Below are positions 8,005 to 17,920 of a DNA stretch of 64,000 nucleotides, piece after piece (within the stretch, counting starts at the first letter, position 1; each line of letters begins with the position of its first letter). The stretch covers positions 744,001 through 808,000 of the forward strand of contig JAOWLD010000001.1 in assembly GCA_025751475.1 (NCBI GenBank). The letters run 5' to 3'. The position numbers were made by a program, and so were the translations under genes. A model generated the notes under the pieces. That model ran no database searches. It saw nothing but the letters and a program-made list of their open reading frames with translations, and was not told the origin of the DNA. The stretch comes from Rhodobacteraceae bacterium XHP0102. Lineage in GTDB: Bacteria > Pseudomonadota > Alphaproteobacteria > Rhodobacterales > Rhodobacteraceae.

Positions 8005-9510
8005 CTATTCTGCGGCGGTTGGTTCTTTTAGGGTAAAACCCTTGGCGATCTGATCGGTCGGACGCACAGGATATTCGCCCGAAAAACAGGCATCGCAGTA
8101 GCTTGGATTTTTGGGGTCGCGCCCCTTGGCCTCACCAACCGCGCGATAAAGACCGTCAAGCGAAATAAACCGCAGGCTGTCCACGCCAAGATGGGCGCGC
8201 ATTTCCTCGGTGGTCATTGTGGCCGCCAACAATTTGTCGCGTTGTGGTGTATCCACCCCGTAGAAACACGGCCATGCCGTGGGGGGGGAGGCGATGCGGA
8301 AATGCACCTCTGCCGCGCCCGCGTCCAAAATCATTTCCTTGATCTTCTGCGAGGTCGTGCCGCGCACCACGCTGTCATCGACCAAGATCACCCGCTTGCC
8401 CTCGATCAAGGCGCGGTTGATGTTCAGCTTAAGACGCACGCCCATATTGCGGATTTGTTCGGTGGGTTCGATAAAGGTGCGGCCCATATATTGGTTGCGG
8501 ATGATCCCCATGCCAAAGGGGATGCCGCTTTCATGGGCATAGCCGATGGCCGCGGGCGTGCCGCTGTCGGGCACGGGGCAGACGAGATCCGCCGCAACAG
8601 GGGCTTCGCGCGCCAATTCAACACCGATCTGACGGCGCGTTTCATAGACCGATCGACCGCCCAAAATACTGTCGGGGCGGGAGAAATAGACGTGCTCGAA
8701 GATACAGAAGCGCGGCTTGCGCTGCTCGAAGGGCATAAAGCTTTCAATGCCCTGAGCGGTGATCACCACCATTTCGCCGGGTTTTATCTCGCGCACAAAT
8801 TCCGCGCCGATGATGTCCAAGGCGCAGGTTTCGGAGGAGAGGGCGTAACCATCACCGATTTTGCCCAACACCAAAGGCCGCACACCCAGCGGGTCGCGCA
8901 CGCCCATCAATTTTGTGCGCGTCATCGCCACCACGGAAAACGCCCCCTCAACGCGGCGCAGCGCGTCTTTCATGCGTTCGGGGATATTCTTCTGATAACT
9001 GCGCGCCATCAGATGAATGATGCACTCACTGTCCGAGGAGGATTGGAAAATCGACCCGCGGCCAATCAATTCGCGGCGCAGCTCATCGGCGTTGACGATA
9101 TTGCCGTTATGCGCAATCGCCGCCCCCCCCATGGCGAATTCGCCAAAGAAGGGTTGCACATCGCGGATGGCGGTGTTGCCCTTATTGCCCGCCGTAGAGT
9201 AGCGCACATGGCCGATGGCAATCGCGCCCGGCAACGTGTCCATAACGCTTGCATTGGTGAAATTGTCACGCACATAGCCAAAACGGCGCGCCGAATTAAA
9301 CCCCTCATCGGGGTGAAAGCTGACGATTCCCCCCGCTTCTTGGCCTCGGTGTTGCAAGGCGTGCAGGCCAAGGGCCACAAAATTCGAGGCATCAGCCACA
9401 CCGATTACGCCGAAGATGCCACATTCTTCGCGTAGTTTATCATCGGACAATGGATCGAACGGATGGGCGGGAAAATGGGCGTTGCGCGGGGGCGCGGAAG
9501 TGCTGGGCAT
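8005..9510 (-). CDS. purF: Amidophosphoribosyltransferase
   Basis: A 501-residue enzyme for the first committed step of purine synthesis: PRPP plus glutamine to phosphoribosylamine. The N-terminal nucleophile glutaminase domain begins at Cys30 (REECGIFGV), so a 29-residue leader must be removed; the C-terminal phosphoribosyltransferase domain has the PRPP loop VILVDDSVVRGTTS. The ATG at 9510 is chosen over 9534 because AGGAG lies 7 bases before it. A run of eight cytosines (coding strand, 8281-8288) encodes a Pro pair near the C-terminal part. It follows cvpA, a frequent neighbour of purF. Confidence 0.95.
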   Translation of the reverse strand: MPSTSAPPRNAHFPAHPFDPLSDDKLREECGIFGVIGVADASNFVALGLHALQHRGQEAGGIVSFHPDEGFNSARRFGYVRDNFTNASVMDTLPGAIAIGHVRYSTAGNKGNTAIRDVQPFFGEFAMGGAAIAHNGNIVNADELRRELIGRGSIFQSSSDSECIIHLMARSYQKNIPERMKDALRRVEGAFSVVAMTRTKLMGVRDPLGVRPLVLGKIGDGYALSSETCALDIIGAEFVREIKPGEMVVITAQGIESFMPFEQRKPRFCIFEHVYFSRPDSILGGRSVYETRRQIGVELAREAPVAADLVCPVPDSGTPAAIGYAHESGIPFGMGIIRNQYMGRTFIEPTEQIRNMGVRLKLNINRALIEGKRVILVDDSVVRGTTSQKIKEMILDAGAAEVHFRIASPPTAWPCFYGVDTPQRDKLLAATMTTEEMRAHLGVDSLRFISLDGLYRAVGEAKGRDPKNPSYCDACFSGEYPVRPTDQIAKGFTLKEPTAAE

Positions 9511-9685
9511 CGGCGGGCTCCTGCCGGCGGTCATAGCGGTGAAGCTACGGATGAGGGCGAGTCGGTTGCGCCCCTTACCTAGGCCATAGGCGCGGCGCTG
9601 TCACCTGTTTGCTGTCACGAATGCGTCATAAATTGACCTGCAAATTCGCGTCTAAATTTGCCAACAGGCCGCGATCCTGTGCCCG

Positions 9686-10297
9686 TCAGCCTTGCGCAAC
9701 AGGGGCGAGCAGCGCAGCCCCCTGCGAGGCAGCCGCAGGTGCAGGGGCCGCGCAGGCGGCCGTAAGCCCCTCATAGCGTCCGATCAACCAGCCCGGCGCG
9801 TCATTGGGGATTTCATCATCGATTTGCGTGGTCAGCGTGGCAAAGATTTGCGCCGTCTGGCTGTTGGCCACCGAGGCCGCAGGGTCACTGCCCGCCAAAC
9901 GCTCATAAGCCACAAGAGCCACCGCCACCAACGCGACACCGCGCAGCACGCCAAAAAACAGACCTGCCCCCGCATCAAACCCGCCCAGTTTGGTTTTTTG
10001 AATAAAGGAGGAGAACAAAGGCGAGAAGAGCGAAAACACGATCAAGGTCACGGCGAAGGCCGCCGAAAAACCCAAGATCATGCCCAATTCACAACTGTCA
10101 TCCACATAGGGGCCAATATAGGGGATTTCCGATATCAAGGGACGGGCATTTGGGGCGGCCCAATAGGCCACGACCGCCGCCGCGATCCAGCCCAAAATCG
10201 ACATCACCTCGCGCACAAAGCCGCGCGAATAGGCCAAGATGGCCGAGATGAACACCACCCCAAGCGCAATGCCATCAATCATTGTGAAACCGTCCAT
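9686..10297 (-). CDS. cvpA: CvpA family membrane protein
   Basis: A 203-residue protein with about four transmembrane helices in the first 140 residues (the first at about 8-25, beginning MIDGIALGVVFISAI) and a polar, Ala-rich tail, matching the CvpA (colicin V production) family. Its molecular role is not settled; the family is linked to membrane integrity. The start at 10297 has GAGGGA upstream. The gene lies between radA and purF on the same strand, 27 bases after radA ends, so it is probably in the radA transcript. Confidence 0.85.
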   Translation of the reverse strand: MDGFTMIDGIALGVVFISAILAYSRGFVREVMSILGWIAAAVVAYWAAPNARPLISEIPYIGPYVDDSCELGMILGFSAAFAVTLIVFSLFSPLFSSFIQKTKLGGFDAGAGLFFGVLRGVALVAVALVAYERLAGSDPAASVANSQTAQIFATLTTQIDDEIPNDAPGWLIGRYEGLTAACAAPAPAAASQGAALLAPVAQG

Positions 10298-10324
10298 GGC
10301 CAATTCCCTCACTTCGCCAAAGCG

Positions 10325-11692
10325 CTAGCCCGCGCCGAATATATCCCCAACAAATCGCGTGATATCCGCCATTTGCATCAGCTTTACCCCACCGCCTGTG
10401 CCGAAGTTGCAGCCCTCTGGCGCGATGATTGTGGAGAAACCAAGTTTTTGTGCTTCTTTCAACCTGTTTTCGGCCTGTGCCACGGGACGCAGTGCGCCAG
10501 AGAGGCTTAATTCGCCAAAGATCACCGATCCTTGGGGCAAGGCCGCATCCTCACGCGCACTCAGGAGGGCGGCGGCCACGGCCAGATCGGCAGCAGGCTC
10601 CGTGATCCGCAAACCACCCGCAATGTTGAGATAAACATCAAGCCCCGCAAAGGCGATGCCCACACGCGCCTCCAGCACGGCCAAAATCATGGCCAGACGC
10701 GCGCTGTCCCACCCCACAACCGCGCGGCGGGGTTGGCCAAGTGGGGAAGGGGCGACCAACGCCTGAATTTCGACCAAGACGGGCCTTGTGCCCTCGATCC
10801 CTGCAAAGACCGCCGATCCGGGCGAGGCGGTTTCATTCTCTGAGAGAAACAGCGCAGACGGGTTTGCAACCTCGGAGAGGCCCGTGCCCGTCATCTCGAA
10901 CACGCCGATTTCGCCTGCAGGACCGAAGCGGTTTTTGACCGCACGCAGAATGCGGAATTGATGCCCGCGTTCGCCCTCAAAATAAAGGACGCAATCGACC
11001 ATATGCTCGACCACGCGCGGGCCTGCGATTTGACCATCCTTGGTGACATGACCCACCAAGATCACGCTCACCCCGCGCCGTTTGGCGAAGGTGACAAGCT
11101 CATGCGCGGCGGCGCGCACTTGGCTGACCGATCCAGGCGCGCTGTCGACCGTATCAAGCCACATGGTCTGAATGGAATCGATGATCACCAGATCAGGGCG
11201 GGTTTCATCCAAAGTGGTGAGGATGTCGCGCAGATTTGTTTCGGCGGCCAAGGCAAGTGGGGCTTGCCCCAAACCCAAACGCTGCGCGCGCATCCGCACC
11301 TGTGCGCTGGCCTCCTCGCCCGAGACATAGATGACCGACAGGCCTTTGGTCGCGAAACTGGCCGCAGCCTGCAAGAGCAGGGTGGATTTCCCAATCCCAG
11401 GGTCCCCCCCCAAGAGCAGCGCCGAGGCGGGCACAAGACCCCCACCAAGAACGCGATCCAACTCTGCCAACCCAGAAGGGTGGCGGGGTGGCGGGGCTTC
11501 GGGGCTGGCCAGATCCATCAGCGCCATTTTGCGCCCCTTGCCTGCACCCAAGCCCGATTTGGCGGGGCCTGCCGAAAGGGGGGGCTCCTCAACAATCGTG
11601 TTCCATTCGCCACAGCCATCACAGCGCCCGATCCATTTTTTATGAACCGTGCCGCATTGGGTGCAGATGAATTGGGTTACAGGTTTTGCCAT
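10325..11692 (-). CDS. radA: DNA repair protein RadA
   Basis: A 455-residue RecA-like ATPase that drives branch migration in recombination repair. Domains in order: N-terminal C4 zinc finger (Cys10, 13, 24, 27), RecA core with Walker A GGDPGIGKST (95-104), the RadA-specific KNRFG motif in the middle, and a C-terminal Lon-like domain. Length is typical. It sits 48 bases after mlaF on the same strand and just before cvpA. Confidence 0.96.
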   Translation of the reverse strand: MAKPVTQFICTQCGTVHKKWIGRCDGCGEWNTIVEEPPLSAGPAKSGLGAGKGRKMALMDLASPEAPPPRHPSGLAELDRVLGGGLVPASALLLGGDPGIGKSTLLLQAAASFATKGLSVIYVSGEEASAQVRMRAQRLGLGQAPLALAAETNLRDILTTLDETRPDLVIIDSIQTMWLDTVDSAPGSVSQVRAAAHELVTFAKRRGVSVILVGHVTKDGQIAGPRVVEHMVDCVLYFEGERGHQFRILRAVKNRFGPAGEIGVFEMTGTGLSEVANPSALFLSENETASPGSAVFAGIEGTRPVLVEIQALVAPSPLGQPRRAVVGWDSARLAMILAVLEARVGIAFAGLDVYLNIAGGLRITEPAADLAVAAALLSAREDAALPQGSVIFGELSLSGALRPVAQAENRLKEAQKLGFSTIIAPEGCNFGTGGGVKLMQMADITRFVGDIFGAG

Positions 11693-11740
11693 GGCACAGG
11701 ATTAGCGCGGGTCGTGCCGTTTGACCAGAGTGCGGCTGCC

Positions 11741-12487
11741 TCAGCGCACCGCCTCAATCGGGCCATCGGCCGAGCCTGTGATGAACTGGTGCAAATAGGG
11801 GTCATCGGCGCTATCCATATCGGCCACTGGCCCTGTCCATTGGATCACCCCGTCATACAGCATGGCGATTTTATCGGCAATCGCGCGCACCGAGGACATA
11901 TCATGGGTGATGGTCATGGCGGTTGCGCCCATCTCAACCACGATTTCGCGGATCAAATCGTTAATCACACCCGACATGATCGGATCAAGCCCCGTGGTCG
12001 GCTCGTCAAAAAAGATGATTTCAGGTTCCGCCGCAATGGCACGGGCAAGGCCCACGCGCTTTTGCATACCCCCTGACAATTCAGACGGGTAGAGATCGGC
12101 CACATCGGGCTTAAGCCCGACACGGCGCAATTTCTCAATCGCGATGTCGCGCGCTTCGTTGCGGGGCCGTTTCAACTGCCCGCGCATCAGGCGAAAGGCC
12201 ACGTTTTGCCAAACGGGCAGGCTGTCAAACAGCGCTGCACCTTGGAACAGCATCCCAAAGCGCGCCAAAAACGGATCACGCGCGGCGCGGGTGACATCCT
12301 CGCCGTCAAGCGTGATCATCCCACTGTCATGGCGCACAAGCCCCAGAACCGATTTCAGCAAAACCGATTTCCCCGTGCCAGAGCCGCCAATGATCACCAT
12401 GCTTTCGCCCTTGGCAACCTCAAGGTTAACGCCGCGCAAGACCTGCTTTGGCCCGAAGGATTTATGAACATCGGACAGTTTGATCAT
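11741..12487 (-). CDS. mlaF: ABC transporter ATPase, MlaF-like
   Basis: A 248-residue ATP-binding subunit with Walker A GGSGTGKS (34-41), signature LSGGMQKR (138-145) and Walker B IIFFDEP (158-164). The sequence, with LFQGAALFDSLPVWQNV, matches the phospholipid-transport (Mla/Ttg2A) branch. Its ATG overlaps the mlaE stop by 4 bases, so the two are translationally coupled. The pair probably forms the inner-membrane complex for lipid exchange with the outer membrane; the MCE-domain partner (MlaD) is not next to it and must be elsewhere or absent. Confidence 0.9.
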   Translation of the reverse strand: MIKLSDVHKSFGPKQVLRGVNLEVAKGESMVIIGGSGTGKSVLLKSVLGLVRHDSGMITLDGEDVTRAARDPFLARFGMLFQGAALFDSLPVWQNVAFRLMRGQLKRPRNEARDIAIEKLRRVGLKPDVADLYPSELSGGMQKRVGLARAIAAEPEIIFFDEPTTGLDPIMSGVINDLIREIVVEMGATAMTITHDMSSVRAIADKIAMLYDGVIQWTGPVADMDSADDPYLHQFITGSADGPIEAVR

Positions 12488-13272
12488 GCGCTGAAAAACA
12501 CCTCTGTCAGAACGTAATTCGAGGCCAAGATCAGGATCGAGGCAGACACGACCGCATTGGTGGTCGCGCGGCCCACACCCGCCGCGCCTTTGCCTGAATT
12601 CATCCCGTGATAGCAGCCCATGATGGCCACGATAAAGCCGAACACGGCCCCCTTGATCATGCCCGAAATCACATCCCAAGGCTCCAGAAAATCAAGCGTG
12701 TTCTGGATGTAATTGGCAGGGTTGAAACCCAGCCGCGTTGTGCCCACCAGATAGCCGCCAAAAATCCCGATACTGTCGCCCACCGCGACCAAAAGCGGCA
12801 AGGATAGGGTTGCGGCCAAGACCCGTGGCAGGGTCAGATATTTCAGCGGGTTGGTTGACAGGGTGACCAGCGCGTCAATCTGTTCGGTCACTTTCATCGT
12901 GCCGATTTCTGCGGCAATGGCGGCGGCCACGCGGCCCGCGACCATGAGGCCGCCCAAAACAGGCCCAAGCTCGCGCACCATCCCGATGGCCACAATCGAG
13001 GGCACCACGGCCTCTGCGTTAAACCGCGCACCGCCTGAATAGATTTGCAGCGCCAATGCGCCCCCTGTGAAGAGGGCGGTCAGACCCACCACGGGCAGGG
13101 ATAGAAATCCGATCTGCATCAATTGGATCAGGAATTCGCGCGGATAATACGGCGGACGAAAGAGATGTGAAACCGTGTTGGCCGCATAGAGACTGACCCG
13201 CCCCACACCCGCCAAAAGCGTGATGACGGAGCGGCCGATTGTGGCCAGTGGCGCAAAGATGGGTGCAGCCAT
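12484..13272 (-). CDS. mlaE: ABC transporter permease, MlaE-like
   Basis: A 262-residue permease of the MlaE/YrbE family with about five membrane helices. Typical features are the segment GMVRELGPVLGGLMVAGRVAAAIAAE read across residues near 100-122, and EIGTMKVTEQIDAL. With the ATPase encoded immediately downstream (4-base overlap) it forms a phospholipid transporter core. It begins 3 bases after the alr stop codon, so alr, mlaE, mlaF probably share one transcript. Confidence 0.92.
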   Translation of the reverse strand: MAAPIFAPLATIGRSVITLLAGVGRVSLYAANTVSHLFRPPYYPREFLIQLMQIGFLSLPVVGLTALFTGGALALQIYSGGARFNAEAVVPSIVAIGMVRELGPVLGGLMVAGRVAAAIAAEIGTMKVTEQIDALVTLSTNPLKYLTLPRVLAATLSLPLLVAVGDSIGIFGGYLVGTTRLGFNPANYIQNTLDFLEPWDVISGMIKGAVFGFIVAIMGCYHGMNSGKGAAGVGRATTNAVVSASILILASNYVLTEVFFSA

Positions 13273-13275
13273 GGT

Positions 13276-14325
13276 TCAGCCCCCGTGATATTGGCGCTGA
13301 TAGCGCGCGCCAAGGGATGTGAGGATCTCATAGCCAATCGTGCCCGCATGGTCCGCCAATTGATCCACGCCCTGTGCAGGGCAGATGATGTCGAGGTGAT
13401 CGGGCAGATCGCCGGCCAAATCCGTCACATCCACCCCCATCAAATCCATCGACACGCGCCCTGCAAGCGGGCAGGCGGTCTGGCCTGCATAAAGCGCGGC
13501 CTTGCCCGACATGGCGCGGATCAACCCATCGGCATAGCCTGCGGCGACCGTGGCGATGAGGCGCGGCGTTTGCGCGCGGAAACTTGCGCCATAGCCCACG
13601 AATTCGCCCAGCTCCACGCGGCGGGTTTGGACCACGGGCAGGCTGAGGCGCACTGGGTTTGACGCTTCCGCGAACGGCAACCCGCCATAAAGCCCAATGC
13701 CTGGGCGGGTCAGGTCGAAATGATAGGCCTGCCCCAGCAATATCCCCCCTGTGGCCGATAGTGAACGCGGCGCGCGGGTGCCTTCGGTCATGGCGCGGAA
13801 ATTGGCCAGCTGCGCGGCGTTTTCCGCGTGATCTGGCGCATCGGCACAGGCCAAATGGCTCATGATCAATTGGCACGGGCCGCGCTCGGCTTCGGCGCGC
13901 AAGGCGGCCCAGTCGGCCGCCTCCACGCCCAAACGGTTCATGCCGCTGTCAAGCTGAACGCCATAGGGCAGATCGCCCGCATCGCGGTGGCGGCGGAATT
14001 GCTGCGGGGAATTCAACAGCGGGATCAGATTGTGATCGCGCAACAGCGCGCCATCCCCCGCCATATGGCCCGAAAAGACGAAAATGCGCGCTTGTGGGAA
14101 ACCCGCCTGCGTGAGGGCGGCGCGCAGTGTCGCGCCTTCCTCGGCAATGGCCACAAAGAATGTATCAGCGCCCGCGCGGGCCAAGGCGGGGGCTACATGG
14201 GACGCACCCAAGCCGTAGCTGTCGGCTTTGACCACAGCCGCGGTTGCACCGCCGCTCATCGCGTCAAGGGCGCGCCAATTGGCGACAACCGCGTCAAGAT
14301 CAATGTGTAAAATGCCCGATGCCAT
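13276..14325 (-). CDS. alr: Alanine racemase
   Basis: A 349-residue PLP enzyme converting L- to D-alanine for peptidoglycan. Seen: the PLP lysine in [12 protein letters not shown] (Lys33), the substrate-facing tyrosine in [10 protein letters not shown], and the C-terminal [13 protein letters not shown] segment. Family length is about 350-370, so this is a complete compact form. It lies between dnaB (81-base gap) and mlaE (3-base gap) on the same strand; dnaB-alr order is common in this family. Confidence 0.95.
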   Translation of the reverse strand: MASGILHIDLDAVVANWRALDAMSGGATAAVVKADSYGLGASHVAPALARAGADTFFVAIAEEGATLRAALTQAGFPQARIFVFSGHMAGDGALLRDHNLIPLLNSPQQFRRHRDAGDLPYGVQLDSGMNRLGVEAADWAALRAEAERGPCQLIMSHLACADAPDHAENAAQLANFRAMTEGTRAPRSLSATGGILLGQAYHFDLTRPGIGLYGGLPFAEASNPVRLSLPVVQTRRVELGEFVGYGASFRAQTPRLIATVAAGYADGLIRAMSGKAALYAGQTACPLAGRVSMDLMGVDVTDLAGDLPDHLDIICPAQGVDQLADHAGTIGYEILTSLGARYQRQYHGG

Positions 14326-14406
14326 GCGTCTTCTGTCCCGCTTTCATGGGAAACCGTCAAGGGGCAAGCCGCATTTGCCCAAAATCTATGGCCAAAATGG
14401 CGCGCC

Positions 14407-15933
14407 TTAGGTGAAGCCGTCCGCGCCCTGCTGCCACGGTTTGACCAAATTGCCGAATTTGGTGAAGCGGCCCTCAAAGCTCAGTTCCACCGTTCCAACG
14501 GGGCCGTGACGCTGCTTTCCGATAATCACCTCGGCCTTGCCATGAAGCGCGTCCATGTCCTGCTGCCATTTTGCCATGGCCTCCAGATTGTCCTCACCTG
14601 GTTTTTCGCGCTCTTTGTAATACTCGCCGCGATAGACGAACATGACAACATCGGCATCCTGTTCAATCGATCCAGATTCCCGCAAGTCAGACAGTTGCGG
14701 GCGTTTGTCCTCGCGGCTTTCGACCTGACGCGACAGCTGCGACAGCGCGATCACGGGGATGTCCAATTCCTTGGCAATCGCCTTAAGCCCTTGGGTGATT
14801 TCTGAGATTTCATTGACGCGATTCTCATTGCGCCCATTGCCGCGCAGAAGCTGCAAATAGTCGACAATCAACAAATCCAAGCCCTGCGGGCTGCGTTTCA
14901 AACGGCGCGCGCGTGCGGCTACCTGCGAGATGGGCAGGGCAGGGGTGTCATCAATATAAAGCGGGCAGTTTTGCAAATCCTGCGCCGCAATCAGATAGCG
15001 CTGGAATTCCTGCTCATTCAAATCGCCTTTGCGGATCAGTTCTGATGGCACTTCGGCGGCTTCGGACAAAACCCGCTGCGCCAATTGCGCGGCGGACATT
15101 TCGAGACTGAAAAAACCGACCACACCGCCGTCAATTGTGCCTTCGCTGCCGTCATCTTTGATGCCGCGCTTGAAGGCGCGCGCCACGTTGAAAGCGATAT
15201 TGGTGGCCAGCGAGGTTTTGCCCATCGAAGGACGACCCGCAAGGATCAGAAGGTCGGAATGGTGCAAACCGCCCAACATCTTATCCAAATCAGCCAGCCC
15301 CGTGGAGAGACCCGCCAGACCGCCCGAGCGGTTATAGGCCGCATTGGCCATTTCCACCGCATCGGTCAGCGCGCGCAGAAAGGTCTGAAACCCGCGCGAG
15401 GTCTTGCCTGAGGACGCCAGTTGAAACAATTCGGATTCCGCAGTGACGATTTGATCATCGGGTGCGATATCCTCGCGCATGGATTGCGCGCGATCCGAGA
15501 TGGACTTGCCCAGATCAATCAGGTTGCGGCGCAGCGCCAGATCATGGATCAATTGACCATAGTCGCGCGCCGCAGAGGTGGCGATGGCCGACAGTTGCAA
15601 CTTCAGCAAATATTCCGCGCCGCCCAGCATCTTCAGGCCATCATGTTCGGCCATGAAATTCTTGAGCGTGGTGGCGTCCGTTTGCTGCCCTTTAAGAATG
15701 CGGGCGCGTGCCACCTCGAAAATCGCGGCGTGGACGGGGTCGTAGAAATGGTCAGGCTCAATCAGGTCTTGCAGGCGGTCGATGACATCATTCGATGCCA
15801 AAATCGCACCCAAAAGCTGTTGTTCGGCCTCTATGTTATGGGGCAGATCAAACGCCGCACTCGCGCCCGTCTCAGGGTCAGCTTCGCCAGATTTGCGCAA
15901 TGCAGTGGCATTGAAATTGGCGATCTCGCTCAT
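14407..15933 (-). CDS. dnaB: Replicative DNA helicase DnaB
   Basis: A 508-residue hexameric helicase that unwinds DNA at the replication fork. N-terminal DnaB domain (PHNIEAEQQLLGAIL at 31-45), linker, then RecA-like domain with Walker A GRPSMGKT (233-240) and Walker B LLIVDYLQL. No intein interrupts it. The ATG at 15933 has GGGGAG six bases upstream; an in-frame GTG-type start further up lacks such a site. It is preceded by a 199-base gap after pyrE, which probably holds its promoter. Confidence 0.97.
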   Translation of the reverse strand: MSEIANFNATALRKSGEADPETGASAAFDLPHNIEAEQQLLGAILASNDVIDRLQDLIEPDHFYDPVHAAIFEVARARILKGQQTDATTLKNFMAEHDGLKMLGGAEYLLKLQLSAIATSAARDYGQLIHDLALRRNLIDLGKSISDRAQSMREDIAPDDQIVTAESELFQLASSGKTSRGFQTFLRALTDAVEMANAAYNRSGGLAGLSTGLADLDKMLGGLHHSDLLILAGRPSMGKTSLATNIAFNVARAFKRGIKDDGSEGTIDGGVVGFFSLEMSAAQLAQRVLSEAAEVPSELIRKGDLNEQEFQRYLIAAQDLQNCPLYIDDTPALPISQVAARARRLKRSPQGLDLLIVDYLQLLRGNGRNENRVNEISEITQGLKAIAKELDIPVIALSQLSRQVESREDKRPQLSDLRESGSIEQDADVVMFVYRGEYYKEREKPGEDNLEAMAKWQQDMDALHGKAEVIIGKQRHGPVGTVELSFEGRFTKFGNLVKPWQQGADGFT

Positions 15934-16071
15934 CGTAACTCCCCTGACATGAAAACCCCCCATATGCGGTAAGCTGCGGATGACGCAGGGTCAATCTGGA
16001 TATCCTGTGGATAAGCCAGACGCCATCGCAGCCCGCACGATATGCGATGTCATGTCTGCTACGCTACCATA

Positions 16072-16099
16072 TCTGCGCTTTTCGCGCAGAATTATTTTT
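16072..16099 (+). terminator. Plus-strand terminator-like hairpin between dnaB and pyrE
   Basis: A 7-bp perfect stem TCTGCGC/GCGCAGA (16072-16078, 16084-16090) with a TTTTC loop, followed on the plus strand by ATTATTTTT. It points against the flanking minus-strand genes, and no plus-strand gene is visible upstream of it. Confidence 0.45.
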
Positions 16100-16132
16100 G
16101 CATAGGGGGAACCTGTTTCGCGCAGCGGTGGC

Positions 16133-16813
16133 TCAGTCGAATCCCCGCGCCGCGCGCCAGCCTTCAGGGTCGCGCAAGAAATGCTCGACTTGCTCCAGCG
16201 TATTTGCATCGAAATCGCCGCCTTTGCGCGCCGCGTCAATCACATCGGCCCAAGTGCACAGCCAATGCAACTCAACCCCATGTTCGCGCAAGCGGGGGAT
16301 CGTCTCGTCAAAGATACCGTAATAAAAGACGACCGCCGTATGGCCGCAGGTCGCGCCTGTCTCGCGGATGGCATCGACAAAGCTGAGTTTTGATCCGCCA
16401 TCGGTGGTTAAATCTTCCACCAAAAGCACGCGATCCCCATCGGTCATGGCGCCCTCGATCCGCGCGTTTTTTCCATAGCCCTTGGGTTTCTTGCGCACAT
16501 AGCTCATCGGCAGCGCCATACGCTCGGCCACGAAGGCGGCAAAGGGAATGCCAGCCGTCTCGCCGCCCGCGATATTGTTGAACGCCTCAAGCCCCGCATT
16601 GCGCATTACGGTGCAGGTCAAAAAATCCATCAAAGTCGCCCGCACACGCGGGAAAGAGATGATCCGCCGACAATCAATATAGGTGGGTGCGCGCTTGCCT
16701 GAGGCGTGGGTGTAAGGGTCCGCCGCGTTGAAATGCACCGCACCAATATCCAGCAGCATCCGCGCCGACATTTTTGCAATTTGCGCCTGATCGGGATAGC
16801 TCGTTGGGATCAT
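16133..16813 (-). CDS. pyrE: Orotate phosphoribosyltransferase
   Basis: A 226-residue enzyme joining orotate and PRPP to make orotidine 5'-phosphate in pyrimidine synthesis. The PRPP-binding loop [12 protein letters not shown] and the upstream [13 protein letters not shown] flexible loop are visible. It starts 12 bases after pyrC ends, so pyrC-pyrE form an operon for consecutive steps around orotate formation (PyrD is elsewhere). Confidence 0.95.
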   Translation of the reverse strand: MIPTSYPDQAQIAKMSARMLLDIGAVHFNAADPYTHASGKRAPTYIDCRRIISFPRVRATLMDFLTCTVMRNAGLEAFNNIAGGETAGIPFAAFVAERMALPMSYVRKKPKGYGKNARIEGAMTDGDRVLLVEDLTTDGGSKLSFVDAIRETGATCGHTAVVFYYGIFDETIPRLREHGVELHWLCTWADVIDAARKGGDFDANTLEQVEHFLRDPEGWRAARGFD

Positions 16814-16825
16814 CGCATGGCTCCT

Positions 16826-17872
16826 TTACTGGTCGAGAACCCGCCAAAACAGCGGATGGCCGGGGTCAAACACGGTGACAGGCCCATCGCCTGTTTCGAT
16901 GCGCGCAGGGTAGGTGACGGGTGCCTCCTCCTTGACCAAGGTGATGGTGGCATCATTCGGGGCCAAGCCATAGCGCGCAGGGCCGAAGAGCGATGTAAAC
17001 CCTTCAAGCTTGTCCAACGCGCCTTCTTCTTCGAACACATGGGCCAGACAGGCCATTGTGTTGGTCGCGGTAAAGCAGCCCGCACAGCCGCAAGCGCTTT
17101 CTTTGTTGTCATCTGTATGCGGCGCGCTGTCCGTGCCCAAGAAAAAGCGCGGATTGCCCGAAGTGGCGGCTTTGCGCAGCGCCTCTTGGTGGGTCGCGCG
17201 CTTGGCCACGGGCAGGCAATAATAATGCGGTTTGATGCCGCCCACCAAGATATGGTTGCGATTGATCATCAGATGGTGCGTTGTGATGGTCGCGCCAATA
17301 TCGCCACTTGCCTCGCGCACATAGTCAATTCCATCGCGGGTGGTGACGTGTTCAAGCGTCACTTTCAGATTGGGGATGTCGCGGCGCAATGGCTCTAGCA
17401 CAGTGTCGAGAAACACTTTTTCGCGGTCGAAAATATCGACCTCCGCATGGGTCACTTCGCCATGGATGCAGAGGGGCAATCCGATTTCGGCCATGGTCTC
17501 CAATACGGGGCGGACACGCGCCAGATCGCGCACACCCGATGCGGAATTGGTCGTGGCCCCAGCAGGGTAAAGCTTCACCGCCGTCACCAGCCCCGCCGCA
17601 TGGGCCGCGGCAACATCGTGGGGATCGGTGCTTTCGGTTAAATAAAGCGTCATCAGCGGGCTGAAGGTCATGCCTTTGGGCAAAGCCGCCATGATACGCG
17701 CGCGATAGGCTGTCGCATCCGCGCCTGTCACCACGGGCGGCACCAAATTCGGCATGATAATCGCGCGGGCAAAATGGCGTGCGGTTTCGGGCAAGACGGC
17801 ACGCAGCATGGCGCCATCGCGCAGGTGCAAATGCCAATCATCGGGGCGGCGGAGGGTAAGGCGTTGTGTCAT
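16826..17872 (-). CDS. pyrC: Dihydroorotase
   Basis: A 348-residue type II (E. coli-like) dihydroorotase, cyclising carbamoyl-aspartate to dihydroorotate. Metal ligands are seen in [10 protein letters not shown] (His14, His16), the carboxylated lysine in TAVKLYPAG (Lys100), and the C-terminal FLGTDSAPH segment. The ATG at 17872 gives the family's usual N-terminus; sequence upstream does not match. It leads pyrE by 12 bases and lies 48 bases after the neighbouring unknown gene. Confidence 0.95.
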   Translation of the reverse strand: MTQRLTLRRPDDWHLHLRDGAMLRAVLPETARHFARAIIMPNLVPPVVTGADATAYRARIMAALPKGMTFSPLMTLYLTESTDPHDVAAAHAAGLVTAVKLYPAGATTNSASGVRDLARVRPVLETMAEIGLPLCIHGEVTHAEVDIFDREKVFLDTVLEPLRRDIPNLKVTLEHVTTRDGIDYVREASGDIGATITTHHLMINRNHILVGGIKPHYYCLPVAKRATHQEALRKAATSGNPRFFLGTDSAPHTDDNKESACGCAGCFTATNTMACLAHVFEEEGALDKLEGFTSLFGPARYGLAPNDATITLVKEEAPVTYPARIETGDGPVTVFDPGHPLFWRVLDQ

Positions 17873-17920
17873 GGTCTTTGCGCTACAGAATTTGCGCAAG
17901 ATTGCCAAGAGGCAAGCGCG

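Noticed and set aside
8281-8288. Run of eight G (C on the coding strand) in purF as a phase-variable switch
   Set aside because: It encodes a conserved Pro pair in an essential gene and the frame is intact; at most a sequencing-error risk.
14407-15933. Intein in dnaB or recA
   Set aside because: Both proteins have normal length and uninterrupted Walker motifs.
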